From NCBI GenBank assembly GCA_018241165.1, contig JAFEEK010000053.1:1-8189 (forward strand): a stretch of DNA of 8,189 nt. Reading direction: 5' to 3'. A program made the position numbers and the translations under genes. Below, piece by piece: positions 1-7,195 of the stretch. The number at the start of each line of letters is the position of its first letter. Position 1 is the stretch's first letter. The notes below the pieces were generated by a model, which was given only the letters and a program-made list of their open reading frames with translations, was not told the DNA's origin and did no database searches. Source of the DNA: Pseudomonadota bacterium (GTDB lineage: Bacteria; Pseudomonadota; Gammaproteobacteria; Xanthomonadales; Rhodanobacteraceae).

Positions 1-1191
1 ATCGAACACCTGCGCGACCTCGCCTCCGAAGCGCCGGTCATCCGCCTGGTCAACCTCATCATCCAGCGTGCGGTGGAACAACGCGCGTCGGATATCCACG
101 TCGAGCCATTCGAGAACCGCCTGAAGGTTCGCTACCGCATCGACGGCGTGCTGATCGAAGTCGAATCGCCGCCGGCGGCGTCCACCGCGGCGGTCATTTC
201 GCGCATCAAGATCATGGCGAAGCTGAACATCGCCGAGCGCCGCCTGCCGCAGGACGGTCGCATCATGATCCGCGTGCAAGGCAAGGAACTGGATCTGCGC
301 GTGTCCACCGTGCCGACCTCGTGGGGCGAATCGGTGGTGATGCGTATCCTGGACCGCGAATCCATCGTCTTCGATTTCCACACGCTCGGCTTCACCGACG
401 AATTCCTGCCCAAGTTCATGAAGGTGCTGGAGCTGCCGCACGGGATCCTGCTGGTCACCGGCCCGACCGGGTCAGGCAAGACCACGACGCTGTACACCGC
501 GTTGTCCAGGCTCAACACGCCGGACGTGAAGATCATCACCGTCGAAGATCCGGTCGAATACCAGATCGAGGGCATCAACCAGATCCAGGCCAAGCCGCAG
601 ATCGGGCTCGATTTCAGTCACGCACTGCGTTCGATCGTGCGCCAGGACCCGGACATCATCATGATCGGCGAAATGCGCGATCTGGAAACAGCCAAAATTG
701 CGATCCAGTCGGCGCTCACCGGCCATCTTGTGCTTTCCACGCTGCACACCAACAACGCCGCCGGCGCAATCACGCGCATGCTCGACATGGGCGTGGAAGA
801 CTATCTGCTCACGTCCACCGTGAATGGTGTGCTCGCGCAGCGCCTCGTGCGCCGGCTCGAAGCCACGCATGCGGAAAAATACGACGCGTTGCCCGAAGTG
901 ATCGAGGAATTCGGCCTGCGTCGCTACCAGCCGGATGGGAAAATCCAATTGTATAAACCGGTGGCATCGCCATTGACCGCGAGCGGCTACCTGGGCCGCA
1001 CCACGATCATGGAATTTCTCGTCATGAGCGATCCGATCCGGCGCCTGGTGATGCAACACGCCGACATGGGCAAGCTCGAAGAACAGGCGCGCAGCGAGGG
1101 CATGCGCACGATGTACGAAGACGGTCTGGTCAAATCGCTGGGCGGTTCCACCACGATCGAAGAAGTGCTGCGCGTGACCTCGGAAAGCTGA
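1..1191 (+). CDS. gspE: Type II secretion assembly ATPase GspE (5' partial)
   Basis: Hexameric cytoplasmic ATPase that powers pseudopilus assembly by the T2SS. The reading frame is open from base 1, so the N-terminal part (GspL-binding region) is missing; 396 residues are visible. In order: the [10 protein letters not shown] segment and RYRIDG of the N2 domain (about bases 88-147); Walker A GPTGSGKT at 460-483 with its Lys at 478-480; the Asp box [10 protein letters not shown] near 532-561; Walker [15 protein letters not shown] at 640-681 (GEMRD where GEIRD is more usual); and the His box [13 protein letters not shown] at 721-759. These mark a secretion ATPase of the GspE/PilB family, and the gspF-G-H neighbours identify it as GspE. 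Odd: the CxxC...CxxC zinc motif normally found between LVRRL and GYxGR (here 859-984) is absent, and the visible protein has no cysteine at all. The stop codon overlaps the gspF start by one base (TGATG). Confidence 0.97.
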   Translation: MEHLRDLASEAPVIRLVNLIIQRAVEQRASDIHVEPFENRLKVRYRIDGVLIEVESPPAASTAAVISRIKIMAKLNIAERRLPQDGRIMIRVQGKELDLRVSTVPTSWGESVVMRILDRESIVFDFHTLGFTDEFLPKFMKVLELPHGILLVTGPTGSGKTTTLYTALSRLNTPDVKIITVEDPVEYQIEGINQIQAKPQIGLDFSHALRSIVRQDPDIIMIGEMRDLETAKIAIQSALTGHLVLSTLHTNNAAGAITRMLDMGVEDYLLTSTVNGVLAQRLVRRLEATHAEKYDALPEVIEEFGLRRYQPDGKIQLYKPVASPLTASGYLGRTTIMEFLVMSDPIRRLVMQHADMGKLEEQARSEGMRTMYEDGLVKSLGGSTTIEEVLRVTSES

Positions 1192-2408
1192 TGGCATTGT
1201 TCCATTACAAGGCAGTCACGCCGACCGGCGAAGTCCTCGAGGGCCAGTTCGAGGTTGCCTCCAACGACGAGGCCGTGGCGCGCATCCAGGATGCCGGCAA
1301 TATTCCGCTGGAAATCCGCGTGGCCAGCAGCGGCGACGGCGCGCGTTCGTTCGCGAGCCTGTTCGCGCGCGCTGCCATGAGTCCGGCGCAGGTGCTGCAA
1401 TTCACCCAACAATTGTCCACCTTGCTCGGCGCCGGCCAGCCGCTGGATCGCGCGCTGCAAATCCTGCTGGAACTGCCGGAAAGCGAAAAGGCGCGACGCA
1501 TCATCGAGCGCATCCGCGACCACGTGCGCGGCGGCGCGCCGTTGTCCGATGGCCTCGAAGCCGAGCCGCAGATTTTCTCGAAGTTGTACGTGAACATGGT
1601 GCGCGCCGGCGAAGTCGGCGGTGCGCTCGACACCACGCTGGCGCGCCTGGCGCAGTACCTGGAGCGGGCCAAGGCGCTCAAGGAAAGCGTGATCAACGCG
1701 ATGATCTACCCGGCGATCCTCATCGTCATGGTATTCGCCGCGCTGTTCGTGCTGCTGGTCTTCGTGGTGCCGCAGTTCGCGCCCATGTTCAAGGACATGA
1801 ACGTGGAATTGCCGATGATCACGCTGATCGTGCTGTTCATCGGCGACACCCTGCGCAATTTCTGGTGGGGCATTGCCGGCCTAGTTTTTCTCGGCGTCGT
1901 GTACGCACGACGCCAGCTGGCCGATCCGCCGACGCGCCTGCGCTTCGACGCCTGGGTGCTCAAGCGCCGCCTGTTCGGGCCGTTGATCGCCCGCCTGGAA
2001 ACCGCGCGTCTTGCACGAACCTTGGGAACTTTGCTCAAGAATGGCGTTCCGTTATTGACCGCGCTCGGCATCGGCCGCAACGTGCTCGCCAATTCGGCGC
2101 TGGCCGAGGCCGTGGATGCCGCGACCGAAGAAGTGAAAACCGGCGGCGGTCTCGCGTTCGCGCTTTCGCAGAGCAAGAGGTTTCCGAAACTGGCGCTGCA
2201 GATGATCGCGGTGGGCGAGGAATCCGGCGCGCTCGACGACATGCTGTTGAAAGTCGCCGACACTTTCGACACGGAAGCAAAAAATACCGTCGACCGCCTG
2301 CTTGCCGCACTGGTGCCGGCGGTCACCGTGGTCATGACCGGCGTGGTCGCTGTGATCATGATGGCGATCCTGCTGCCGATCCTGAACATCACCAGTTCAT
2401 TACAGTGA
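1191..2408 (+). CDS. gspF: Type II secretion inner-membrane platform protein GspF
   Basis: Polytopic inner-membrane core of the T2SS platform; in the family it binds GspE and GspL and is thought to convert ATPase rotation into pseudopilin addition. The 405-residue length is normal. It opens with the typical FHYKAVTPTGEVLEG segment, then has two homologous T2SSF repeats (about 65-190 and 270-395). Each carries the paired signature: GEVGGALDTTL at 141-150 and GEESGALDDML at 342-352. Hydrophobic segments lie at about 171-193, 223-240 and 371-398, giving the expected three-pass topology. The ATG at 1191 overlaps the gspE stop and has a GGAAAG ribosome site at 1182-1187. The gene ends seven bases before gspG. 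It contains an inverted repeat at 2245-2271, described separately. Confidence 0.97.
   Translation: MALFHYKAVTPTGEVLEGQFEVASNDEAVARIQDAGNIPLEIRVASSGDGARSFASLFARAAMSPAQVLQFTQQLSTLLGAGQPLDRALQILLELPESEKARRIIERIRDHVRGGAPLSDGLEAEPQIFSKLYVNMVRAGEVGGALDTTLARLAQYLERAKALKESVINAMIYPAILIVMVFAALFVLLVFVVPQFAPMFKDMNVELPMITLIVLFIGDTLRNFWWGIAGLVFLGVVYARRQLADPPTRLRFDAWVLKRRLFGPLIARLETARLARTLGTLLKNGVPLLTALGIGRNVLANSALAEAVDAATEEVKTGGGLAFALSQSKRFPKLALQMIAVGEESGALDDMLLKVADTFDTEAKNTVDRLLAALVPAVTVVMTGVVAVIMMAILLPILNITSSLQ
2245..2271 (+). promoter_or_regulatory. Intragenic inverted repeat in 3' part of gspF (possible mRNA hairpin)
   Basis: Bases 2245-2254 (TGTTGAAAGT) can pair with 2262-2271 (ACTTTCGACA) in RNA as a 10-bp stem with one G-U pair and a 7-base loop. 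It lies within gspF codons, about 145 bases upstream of gspG. It has no following T-run, so it is not a Rho-independent terminator. A role as an RNA-stabilising or processing element before the highly needed major pseudopilin gene is only a guess; it may be a by-product of coding. Confidence 0.3.
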
Positions 2409-2415
2409 GACGAAC

Positions 2416-2850
2416 ATGAAAAGGTATACATTGCAACAACGCGGCCAACGCGGCGCGGTTTCCGGCTTCACCCTGATCGAGATGATCGCCGTGCTGGTGC
2501 TGATCGGCATCGTCATGACCATCGTCGGCGGCAAGGTGATGCAGAACTTCCAGAACGGCGAATACAAGGCCGGCGTCGCCGGCGTGCATTCGCTGGAGAT
2601 GAAGGTGCAGGCCTTCATGCTCGACAACGGATCGCCGCCGCAAAGCCTGAACGATCTCGTCACGCGCCCCGGCAACGCGACCAACTGGAATGGGCCGTAT
2701 GCGAAGGAAGCGGACCTCAAGGATCCGTTCCAGCATCCGTATTTCTACAAGGCGCCGGGCGATCACGGCGACTTCGACATCATCTTCTACGGCAAGGATG
2801 GCCAGCCCGGCGGCGATGGCCTGAACAAGGATTACGGCAACTGGCAGTAA
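2416..2850 (+). CDS. gspG: Major pseudopilin GspG
   Basis: Main subunit of the periplasmic pseudopilus that pushes substrate through the secretin. It has 144 residues: a basic 17-residue leader, then the prepilin peptidase site G17|FTLIE with Glu at mature +5 (residue 22) and a hydrophobic helix to about residue 39. The C-terminal domain carries the GspG hallmarks: NGPYAKEADLKDPF (92-105), the YKAPGDHGDFDI segment (111-122), and the calcium-loop region GKDGQPGGDGLNKDYGNW (126-143) with acidic D128, D134 and D139. Odd: the proline usual at mature position 22 of GspG is Gly here (…TIVGGKV…), and the leader is long because of a duplicated QRG codon block. The ribosome site before ATG 2416 is weak (GTGAGA at 2405-2410, overlapping the gspF stop), so initiation may depend on coupling to gspF. 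Confidence 0.97.
   Translation: MKRYTLQQRGQRGAVSGFTLIEMIAVLVLIGIVMTIVGGKVMQNFQNGEYKAGVAGVHSLEMKVQAFMLDNGSPPQSLNDLVTRPGNATNWNGPYAKEADLKDPFQHPYFYKAPGDHGDFDIIFYGKDGQPGGDGLNKDYGNWQ
2437..2454 (+). repeat. 9-bp tandem direct repeat in the GspG leader
   Basis: CAACGCGGC occurs twice head to tail (2437-2445 and 2446-2454), in frame, encoding Gln-Arg-Gly twice at leader residues 8-13. It lengthens the basic leader ahead of the peptidase site without altering the mature pseudopilin. It looks like a simple slippage duplication. Confidence 0.85.
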
Positions 2851-2854
2851 GCCC

Positions 2855-3307
2855 ATGCGCGCGTCGCGCCAGTCAGGTTTCACGCTCATTGAACTGGTCG
2901 CGGTCGTCGTGTTGATCGGCATCGCGCTCAGCGTGGTGTCGCTTTCGTTCAGCAAAAGCATGAACTCGGCGAAGATCCAGGCCGCCACGCGCGACCTGGT
3001 GGCCGCGCTGCGCTACACGCGCGGGCAGGCGATCGTGACCGGCAGGCAGGCGGCGCTGGATCTGGACATCCAGTCCAATACCTATCAGGCGCCGGGCAAG
3101 CCGATCGTGAAATTGCCGCAGGGCATGCAGATGATGTTGCTCACCGCCGACAGCGAACAGACCAGCGCGACTTCTGGCCGCATCCGTTTCTTTCCGGACG
3201 GCGCTTCGACCGGCGGCCATGTCTCGGTGCGCCTGGGCGAACGCGAATGGCGCATCAACGTGAGCTGGTTGACGGGGCAGGTGACGCGCGAGGAATCGAA
3301 GAAGTGA
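2855..3307 (+). CDS. gspH: Minor pseudopilin GspH
   Basis: Minor pseudopilin thought to join the pseudopilus tip complex (GspH-I-J-K) to the GspG shaft. It has 150 residues with a short leader, MRASRQSG|FTLIEL: cleavage after Gly8, Glu at mature +5 (residue 13), hydrophobic helix to about residue 32. Family marks are the LVAALRYTRGQAI stretch (48-60), the RFFPDGASTGGHV motif (111-123), which matches the FxPDGxSTGG of GspH/FimT-type pseudopilins, and WRINVSWLTGQV near the C-terminus (132-143). The ATG lies four bases after the gspG stop with no clear ribosome site close by; the only purine run (AAGGA, 2826-2830) is too far. Translation probably continues from gspG by reinitiation. Confidence 0.95.
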   Translation: MRASRQSGFTLIELVAVVVLIGIALSVVSLSFSKSMNSAKIQAATRDLVAALRYTRGQAIVTGRQAALDLDIQSNTYQAPGKPIVKLPQGMQMMLLTADSEQTSATSGRIRFFPDGASTGGHVSVRLGEREWRINVSWLTGQVTREESKK

Positions 3308-3813
3308 CTCGGATGCCCTCCCGCCAGCACGGATTCACGTTGATCGAACTGGTCGCCGCGTTCGTGATTTTCGCGATCGGTTTCGGCGTGCTCTTGCAGA
3401 TTCTTTCCACCTGTCTGCACACCACCGCGCAGGCGGCCGACTACACGCGCGCGGCGTTGTGGGCGCAGTCGCTCATGGATGTGCAAGGCGTCGGCGAGCC
3501 GGTCAAGGATGGCGATTACTCCGGTGCGTTCGACGACAAGTATCGCTGGCATTTGCAAATCGCGAAGATTCCGCCGCAGGACATCGTGCCGATTGCATCC
3601 AGTGTTCCGGTCGCGGGCAATGCCAACACGCCGCCCGTGCAAGCCGTGCCGGTAGCGCCGAGCATCGACTTGTACAGGCTGCAACTCGATGTGACCTGGG
3701 GCACGATCTACCTGCAACACAACGCGCGTTTCGTCACCCTGCGCGCGCAGAATCCCGACATTGGCCAGGCAGTGCAGGCGCCCGCGTTTCGTCAGGGCAG
3801 GGCGCAGCCATGA
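3304..3813 (+). CDS. gspI: Minor pseudopilin GspI
   Basis: Minor pseudopilin; in the family GspI nucleates the tip by binding GspJ and GspK. The prepilin site is RQHG|FTLIELVAAFVIFAIGF, with Glu at mature +5. The conserved ARxxLWAQSLMD-like helix (49-59) and the YRWHLQI strand (80-86) support GspI. Two starts are possible: GTG 3304, giving a 4-base GTGA overlap with the gspH stop and an AGGA ribosome site at 3291-3294, or ATG 3313, which gives a 7-residue leader (166 residues in all). I chose GTG for its overlap and spacing; the mature protein is the same either way. At 169 residues it is longer than many GspI proteins (about 120-130). The extra length includes a Pro/Ala/Val-rich stretch at about 95-119 followed by a strand-like end. 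Confidence 0.9.
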   Translation: MTRMPSRQHGFTLIELVAAFVIFAIGFGVLLQILSTCLHTTAQAADYTRAALWAQSLMDVQGVGEPVKDGDYSGAFDDKYRWHLQIAKIPPQDIVPIASSVPVAGNANTPPVQAVPVAPSIDLYRLQLDVTWGTIYLQHNARFVTLRAQNPDIGQAVQAPAFRQGRAQP

Positions 3814-4505
3814 AGCATGTGCCGGCATATCACAAAAGCGCGGGCTTCACCCTGCTGGAGGTTTTGCTCGCCGTGATCCTGCTTGGCCTGCTCATCGCCG
3901 GTGCCTACGGCGGCATTCGTGCGTCCGCGCACGCCATGCGCGCGGGTGAGGCCGCGATCGACCGCACCGACCGCCTGCGCACCGCGCAGGAATTCCTGCG
4001 TCGCCAGATCAGCCAGATCCTGCCGCTGGAGTTCGGGCGCGACGACAACACCGGCATGATCCACGTGTTCGACGGCGACGCGCGGCGGATGCGCTTCGTC
4101 GCCGCGATGCCGGGATACCTGTCGCGCGGCGGGCCGTACGTGCAGACGCTGGAACTCGCGCCGGCCACGGATGGTCTGCAGTTGCGGTTCAGCGACACGA
4201 TGCTCAATGGCTATGCCACCGACAAAAACCGCAGCGCTGCGGATGCCGACGCCGTCGTGCTGCTCGACCGCATCGCTTCCGGCCGCTTCGAATACCGTGC
4301 GCTCGACGCCGACGGCAATCTGGGCAACTGGAGCAGCGATTGGCAAGATCCCGGAATCACGCCGCTGATGGTGCGCATCGAGCTGACCATGCGGCCCGGT
4401 GTGCAGATGCCGTGGCCGACGCTGGACATCCCGCTGATGCTCAACGCCGGCGCGATGCGTCCGCGCATGCCCATGCAGTTTCCTGCGGCGACGGGTGGGC
4501 AATGA
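3810..4505 (+). CDS. gspJ: Minor pseudopilin GspJ
   Basis: Minor pseudopilin of the tip complex, expected to pair with GspI and GspK. It has 231 residues; the leader MKHVPAYHKSAG is cut after Gly12 before FTLLEVLLAVILLGLLIAGAY, with Glu at mature +5 (residue 17). Family-like features follow: a RTAQEFLRRQISQILPL helix-strand (57-73), MRFVAAMPGYLSRGGPYVQTLEL (94-116), and late strands FEYRALDADGNLGNWSSDW (160-178) and PLMVRIELTM (185-194). Length is normal for GspJ. The ATG shares a 4-base ATGA overlap (3810-3813) with the gspI stop. The same frame stays open upstream of 3810, but that stretch overlaps gspI and does not encode a leader, so the start at 3810 is firm. Confidence 0.95.
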   Translation: MKHVPAYHKSAGFTLLEVLLAVILLGLLIAGAYGGIRASAHAMRAGEAAIDRTDRLRTAQEFLRRQISQILPLEFGRDDNTGMIHVFDGDARRMRFVAAMPGYLSRGGPYVQTLELAPATDGLQLRFSDTMLNGYATDKNRSAADADAVVLLDRIASGRFEYRALDADGNLGNWSSDWQDPGITPLMVRIELTMRPGVQMPWPTLDIPLMLNAGAMRPRMPMQFPAATGGQ

Positions 4506-5404
4506 CCGGCGTCGGGCGCAACCAGCGCGGCGTGGCCCTGATCCTGGTGATCTGGGTCATCGCCTTGATGGGCGTGCTGCTGGGCAGCTTCGCCCTGATC
4601 GCGCGCACCGAGAATTTCGAATCGCGGCACCTGTTCGACGGCACCACCGCGCGCTACGCCGCGCAGGCCGGCATCGCGCGTGCGGTGTACGAATTGCGCA
4701 ATCCGGACATGACCCAGCGCTGGGTCGGCGACGGCCGTCCCTACGATTTCGACTTCGATGGCGCGAAGATCGACGTGCGGCTCACCGACGAGTCGGGCCT
4801 GATCGACATCAACACCGCAGACGATACGTTGCTGCAAAACCTGTTCGAATCGGTCGGCGTGCCGATGGACCAGGCTGTCGCACTCTCCGATGCAGTCCAG
4901 GATTGGCGCGATCCGGACGACATGACGCGCCCGCATGGCGCCGAGATCAACGAGTACAGGGCCGCAGGACTTGCCTACGGCCCGCGCAATGCGCCGTTCC
5001 AGACCGTGGGCGAGGTACAACAGGTGCTGGGCATGAACTACGACTTGTTCGAGAAGATCGAGCCGGCGATCACCATCTACGGCGGCGGCGTCCAGCCCAA
5101 CGCGGCGTACGCGCCGATGGATGTGTTGCTGGCCCTGCCGGGCATGACGCCGGACCTGGCCCAGCAACTGATCGCGGCGCGGCAGCAGGCGTTGCCCGGC
5201 CAACCTGCGTCCGGCCTGACCCTGCCGGACGGAACCCCCGTCGTGGCCAATGGCGGCGGGAACACGTACACTATCCAATCGCGTGCCACGCTCGCCAATG
5301 GTGCCAGCACCGTGCTTGACGCCAGCATCCGCTTGGGCGGCATTGGCGCGGCGGGGCAGCCCTACACGGTGTTGCGCTGGGCCGAGAAAGAAAGCTCCCG
5401 ATGA
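4502..5404 (+). CDS. gspK: Minor pseudopilin GspK (pseudopilus tip)
   Basis: Largest minor pseudopilin, which caps the pseudopilus. It has 300 residues. The leader MTGVGRNQRG is cut before VALILVIWVIALMGVLLGSF; there is no Glu at mature +5, as is typical for GspK alone among pseudopilins. The ARYAAQAGIARAVYEL helix (50-65) is typical, followed by LTDESGLIDINTAD (94-107) and the T2SSK alpha-domain, with the acidic WRDPDDMTRPHGAE block (135-148) that in GspK structures lies near metal-binding loops. A second helix-loop-helix-like part follows (PMDVLLALPGMTPDLAQQLI, 205-224), then a Gly-rich beta segment. The start ATG 4502 makes a 4-base ATGA overlap with gspJ and puts the leader just before the hydrophobic helix. 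Confidence 0.96.
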   Translation: MTGVGRNQRGVALILVIWVIALMGVLLGSFALIARTENFESRHLFDGTTARYAAQAGIARAVYELRNPDMTQRWVGDGRPYDFDFDGAKIDVRLTDESGLIDINTADDTLLQNLFESVGVPMDQAVALSDAVQDWRDPDDMTRPHGAEINEYRAAGLAYGPRNAPFQTVGEVQQVLGMNYDLFEKIEPAITIYGGGVQPNAAYAPMDVLLALPGMTPDLAQQLIAARQQALPGQPASGLTLPDGTPVVANGGGNTYTIQSRATLANGASTVLDASIRLGGIGAAGQPYTVLRWAEKESSR

Positions 5405-6597
5405 CCTTCACCGAAGCGCTCGACATCCAGCTCGCCCGACTGCGGACGCGCTACGCCCGAACGCCGCTGCCGCGCTTCTTCGCCTGGTGGGGGCATGAAC
5501 TGGCGTTGCTGCTGCCCGTGCGTTGGCGTGCCCTGCTGGCCGAACGTGCCGACGCCTTGCTGCTGGACGTCGCCGGACGCGAGCTGTGCGTATGGCGGCA
5601 ATCCACGCAAGGCTGTTCCGAACTCGGGCGCGTGAATCTGGACGACTCGGCCGAGGCGCAAAAGGCCGCGTTCGCGCGCCTGCGCGGCGCCCTGGAGGCA
5701 CCGGATCTTCGGCGTTTCTACTGCATAGACGGCGCGCGCACCCTGCACCGCGTTCTCAGCCTGCCCGCCGCGGCCGAAGACAATCTGCGCCAGGTGCTGG
5801 CGTTCGAGATGGACCGGCAGACGCCGTTCAAGGCCGATCAGGTCTATTTCGACTACGCCGTCGCGCCGCATGCGGCCGCGGACCGCAACCTGCATGTCGA
5901 ACTGACCGTGGTACCGCGCGCGCAGCTTGATGCGGAACTCGCCGCGATCGCGGGCAGCGCGCCGATGCTCGATGGCGTGGACTGCTGGGCGGGTGTGCGC
6001 GGCGGTGCGCGCCTTGGCCTGAACCTGCTGCCAACCGAACATCGCTACGCACGCAAGAACCTGCGCCTGCGCCTGAATCTCGCGCTTGGCGCGGCGGCGG
6101 TGGTGTTGCTGGTCACCTGCATGCAGCTGTGGCTGGACAATCGCGCGTCCGCGCTGACCGCGATGCAGGCCGACGTGGCCCGCGCGCAGAACGACGCCAA
6201 GCAGGTGTCGCAGTTGCGCAAGACCTTGCAGGACACCATCGATGGCGCGAATTTCTTGAGCCGCAAGAAACACGACACGCCGTTGATGGTGAACCTGCTC
6301 GAAGACCTGACCCAGCGTCTGCCGGACGACACGTATCTGGAACGCCTGAATGTCGACGACAAGGACAAGATCGAGTTGCAGGGCCTGAGCGACGATGCAT
6401 CGAAATTGATCGGCCTGCTCAACAAATCCGAATTGCTCGCCAATCCGAGCGTTCAAGGCACGATCCAACCTGATCCGCGCACCAAGAAGGACCGCTTCAA
6501 CATCACCCTGGATTTCCGTGCAATCGCGGATGCCCAGGCCGCGGCCGCGAAGGCCGCGACGGCGGCCAAGGGAGGCACGCATGCGCCTGGCCGCTGA
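5401..6597 (+). CDS. gspL: Type II secretion platform protein GspL (PilM/PilN-like)
   Basis: Bitopic inner-membrane protein that recruits GspE at the cytoplasmic face and pairs with GspM in the periplasm. It has 398 residues. The cytoplasmic part (1-222) resembles a reduced actin-like PilM/GspL fold; its clearest match is the FEMDRQTPFKADQVYFDY segment (135-152). One membrane segment lies at about 224-243, followed by a helical, coiled-coil-like stretch (245-290) and a PilN-like ferredoxin-fold region with LLEDLTQRLPDDTYLERL (299-316) and VQGTIQPDPRTKKDRFNI (351-368). The tail is Ala/Lys rich (373-390). Overall similarity to classical GspL looks low, so homology searches may report it only as a PilN-domain protein; its place between gspK and gspM settles the assignment. 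The ATG overlaps the gspK stop by four bases (ATGA), after a purine run at 5384-5394. Confidence 0.9.
   Translation: MTFTEALDIQLARLRTRYARTPLPRFFAWWGHELALLLPVRWRALLAERADALLLDVAGRELCVWRQSTQGCSELGRVNLDDSAEAQKAAFARLRGALEAPDLRRFYCIDGARTLHRVLSLPAAAEDNLRQVLAFEMDRQTPFKADQVYFDYAVAPHAAADRNLHVELTVVPRAQLDAELAAIAGSAPMLDGVDCWAGVRGGARLGLNLLPTEHRYARKNLRLRLNLALGAAAVVLLVTCMQLWLDNRASALTAMQADVARAQNDAKQVSQLRKTLQDTIDGANFLSRKKHDTPLMVNLLEDLTQRLPDDTYLERLNVDDKDKIELQGLSDDASKLIGLLNKSELLANPSVQGTIQPDPRTKKDRFNITLDFRAIADAQAAAAKAATAAKGGTHAPGR
6568..6575 (+). promoter_or_regulatory. Strong ribosome binding site fixing the gspM start
   Basis: AAGGGAGG lies five bases before ATG 6581, inside the last codons of gspL. It is the best Shine-Dalgarno match in the operon and decides the gspM start against the in-frame GTG at 6518, which would put over 20 Arg/Pro-rich residues before the membrane anchor. 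Confidence 0.8.
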
Positions 6598-7195
6598 CCC
6601 CCGCAACGGCCGCTTCCTTGCGATCGTGCTGCTGCTGATTGCGGCCTTGCTCGGCTACCTGCTGCTCGTGCACTGGTGGTTCGTCGCGCCGGATCTGGCC
6701 ATTGCCAGCCAGGTGCAGGATCTGCGTGAGCAGCAGCAGCGTTTCGCCGGCATCGTCGCGCAGCGCCCGCTCATCGAAAAGCGCATGGCCGAAGTGCGCG
6801 CATTCGAGCAGGGCAACCAGGCATTCTTGTCCGATGCCGATTCGAACAGCGCGTTTTCCGACCTGACCCAGCGCCTGAAGCAGGCGATCTCCGCACGGGT
6901 GAAAAACGAAAACCAGTGCGCGATCGTGAGCAATTCCAATTTCAAGGGTGGCGAGGAAGAACTCTACGAGCGCGTCACCATCCAGGTACGCATGCGCTGC
7001 GCGCTCGAGCCATTCGCGCAGATCGTCTACGACCTGGAAAACAGCAATCCCTACCTGTTCGTGGATCAGTTGCTGATCTACCGCCAGCAAATCGGTTATG
7101 CGCCGCCGGGCTCAAAGGCACGCCCGCAGACAGCGCTGGACATCCGCTTCAATTTGTCGGGTTACCTGCGCAGGACCGGGAAGAAGGGCGCATGA
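6581..7195 (+). CDS. gspM: Type II secretion platform protein GspM (subtype b)
   Basis: Inner-membrane partner of GspL in the assembly platform, related in fold to the type IV pilus protein PilO. It has 204 residues: a short basic cytoplasmic N-terminus, one membrane helix (about 12-34), a coiled-coil-like stretch (40-80), then a small periplasmic domain. The pattern of a polar strand ending in CAIVSNSNF (113-121), the strand ERVTIQVRMRC (130-140) and the helix EPFAQIVYDLENSNPYLFVDQLLI (143-166) fits the GspM 'subtype b' (XpsM-like) family. Cys113 and Cys140 lie in adjacent predicted strands of the periplasmic domain and could form a disulfide. The start overlaps gspL by 17 bases and is supported by the AAGGGAGG site at 6568-6575. 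The stop overlaps gspN by four bases (ATGA). Confidence 0.92.
   Translation: MRLAADPRNGRFLAIVLLLIAALLGYLLLVHWWFVAPDLAIASQVQDLREQQQRFAGIVAQRPLIEKRMAEVRAFEQGNQAFLSDADSNSAFSDLTQRLKQAISARVKNENQCAIVSNSNFKGGEEELYERVTIQVRMRCALEPFAQIVYDLENSNPYLFVDQLLIYRQQIGYAPPGSKARPQTALDIRFNLSGYLRRTGKKGA

Noticed and set aside
321..956. Overlapping + strand frame of 211 codons inside gspE
   Set aside because: It is an out-of-frame shadow of the GspE catalytic core, with an Arg/His-rich product and no ribosome site. The gspE frame encodes all Walker and Asp/His-box motifs.
3247..3312. Upstream in-frame extension of gspI from 3247
   Set aside because: It would add a long non-leader-like segment ahead of the prepilin site and overlap gspH heavily. 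GTG 3304 or ATG 3313 give normal leaders.
3459..3809. Upstream in-frame extension of gspJ
   Set aside because: It overlaps gspI and encodes an Arg/Ala/Gly-rich stretch with no leader character. The ATG at 3810 gives a proper type IV prepilin leader.
5362..6606. Long open frame of 414 codons on the minus strand opposite gspL
   Set aside because: It mirrors gspL codons in a GC-rich genome, where antisense frames stay open by codon bias. Its product is Arg/Gln/His-rich with no recognisable domain, while gspL on the + strand fits the operon.
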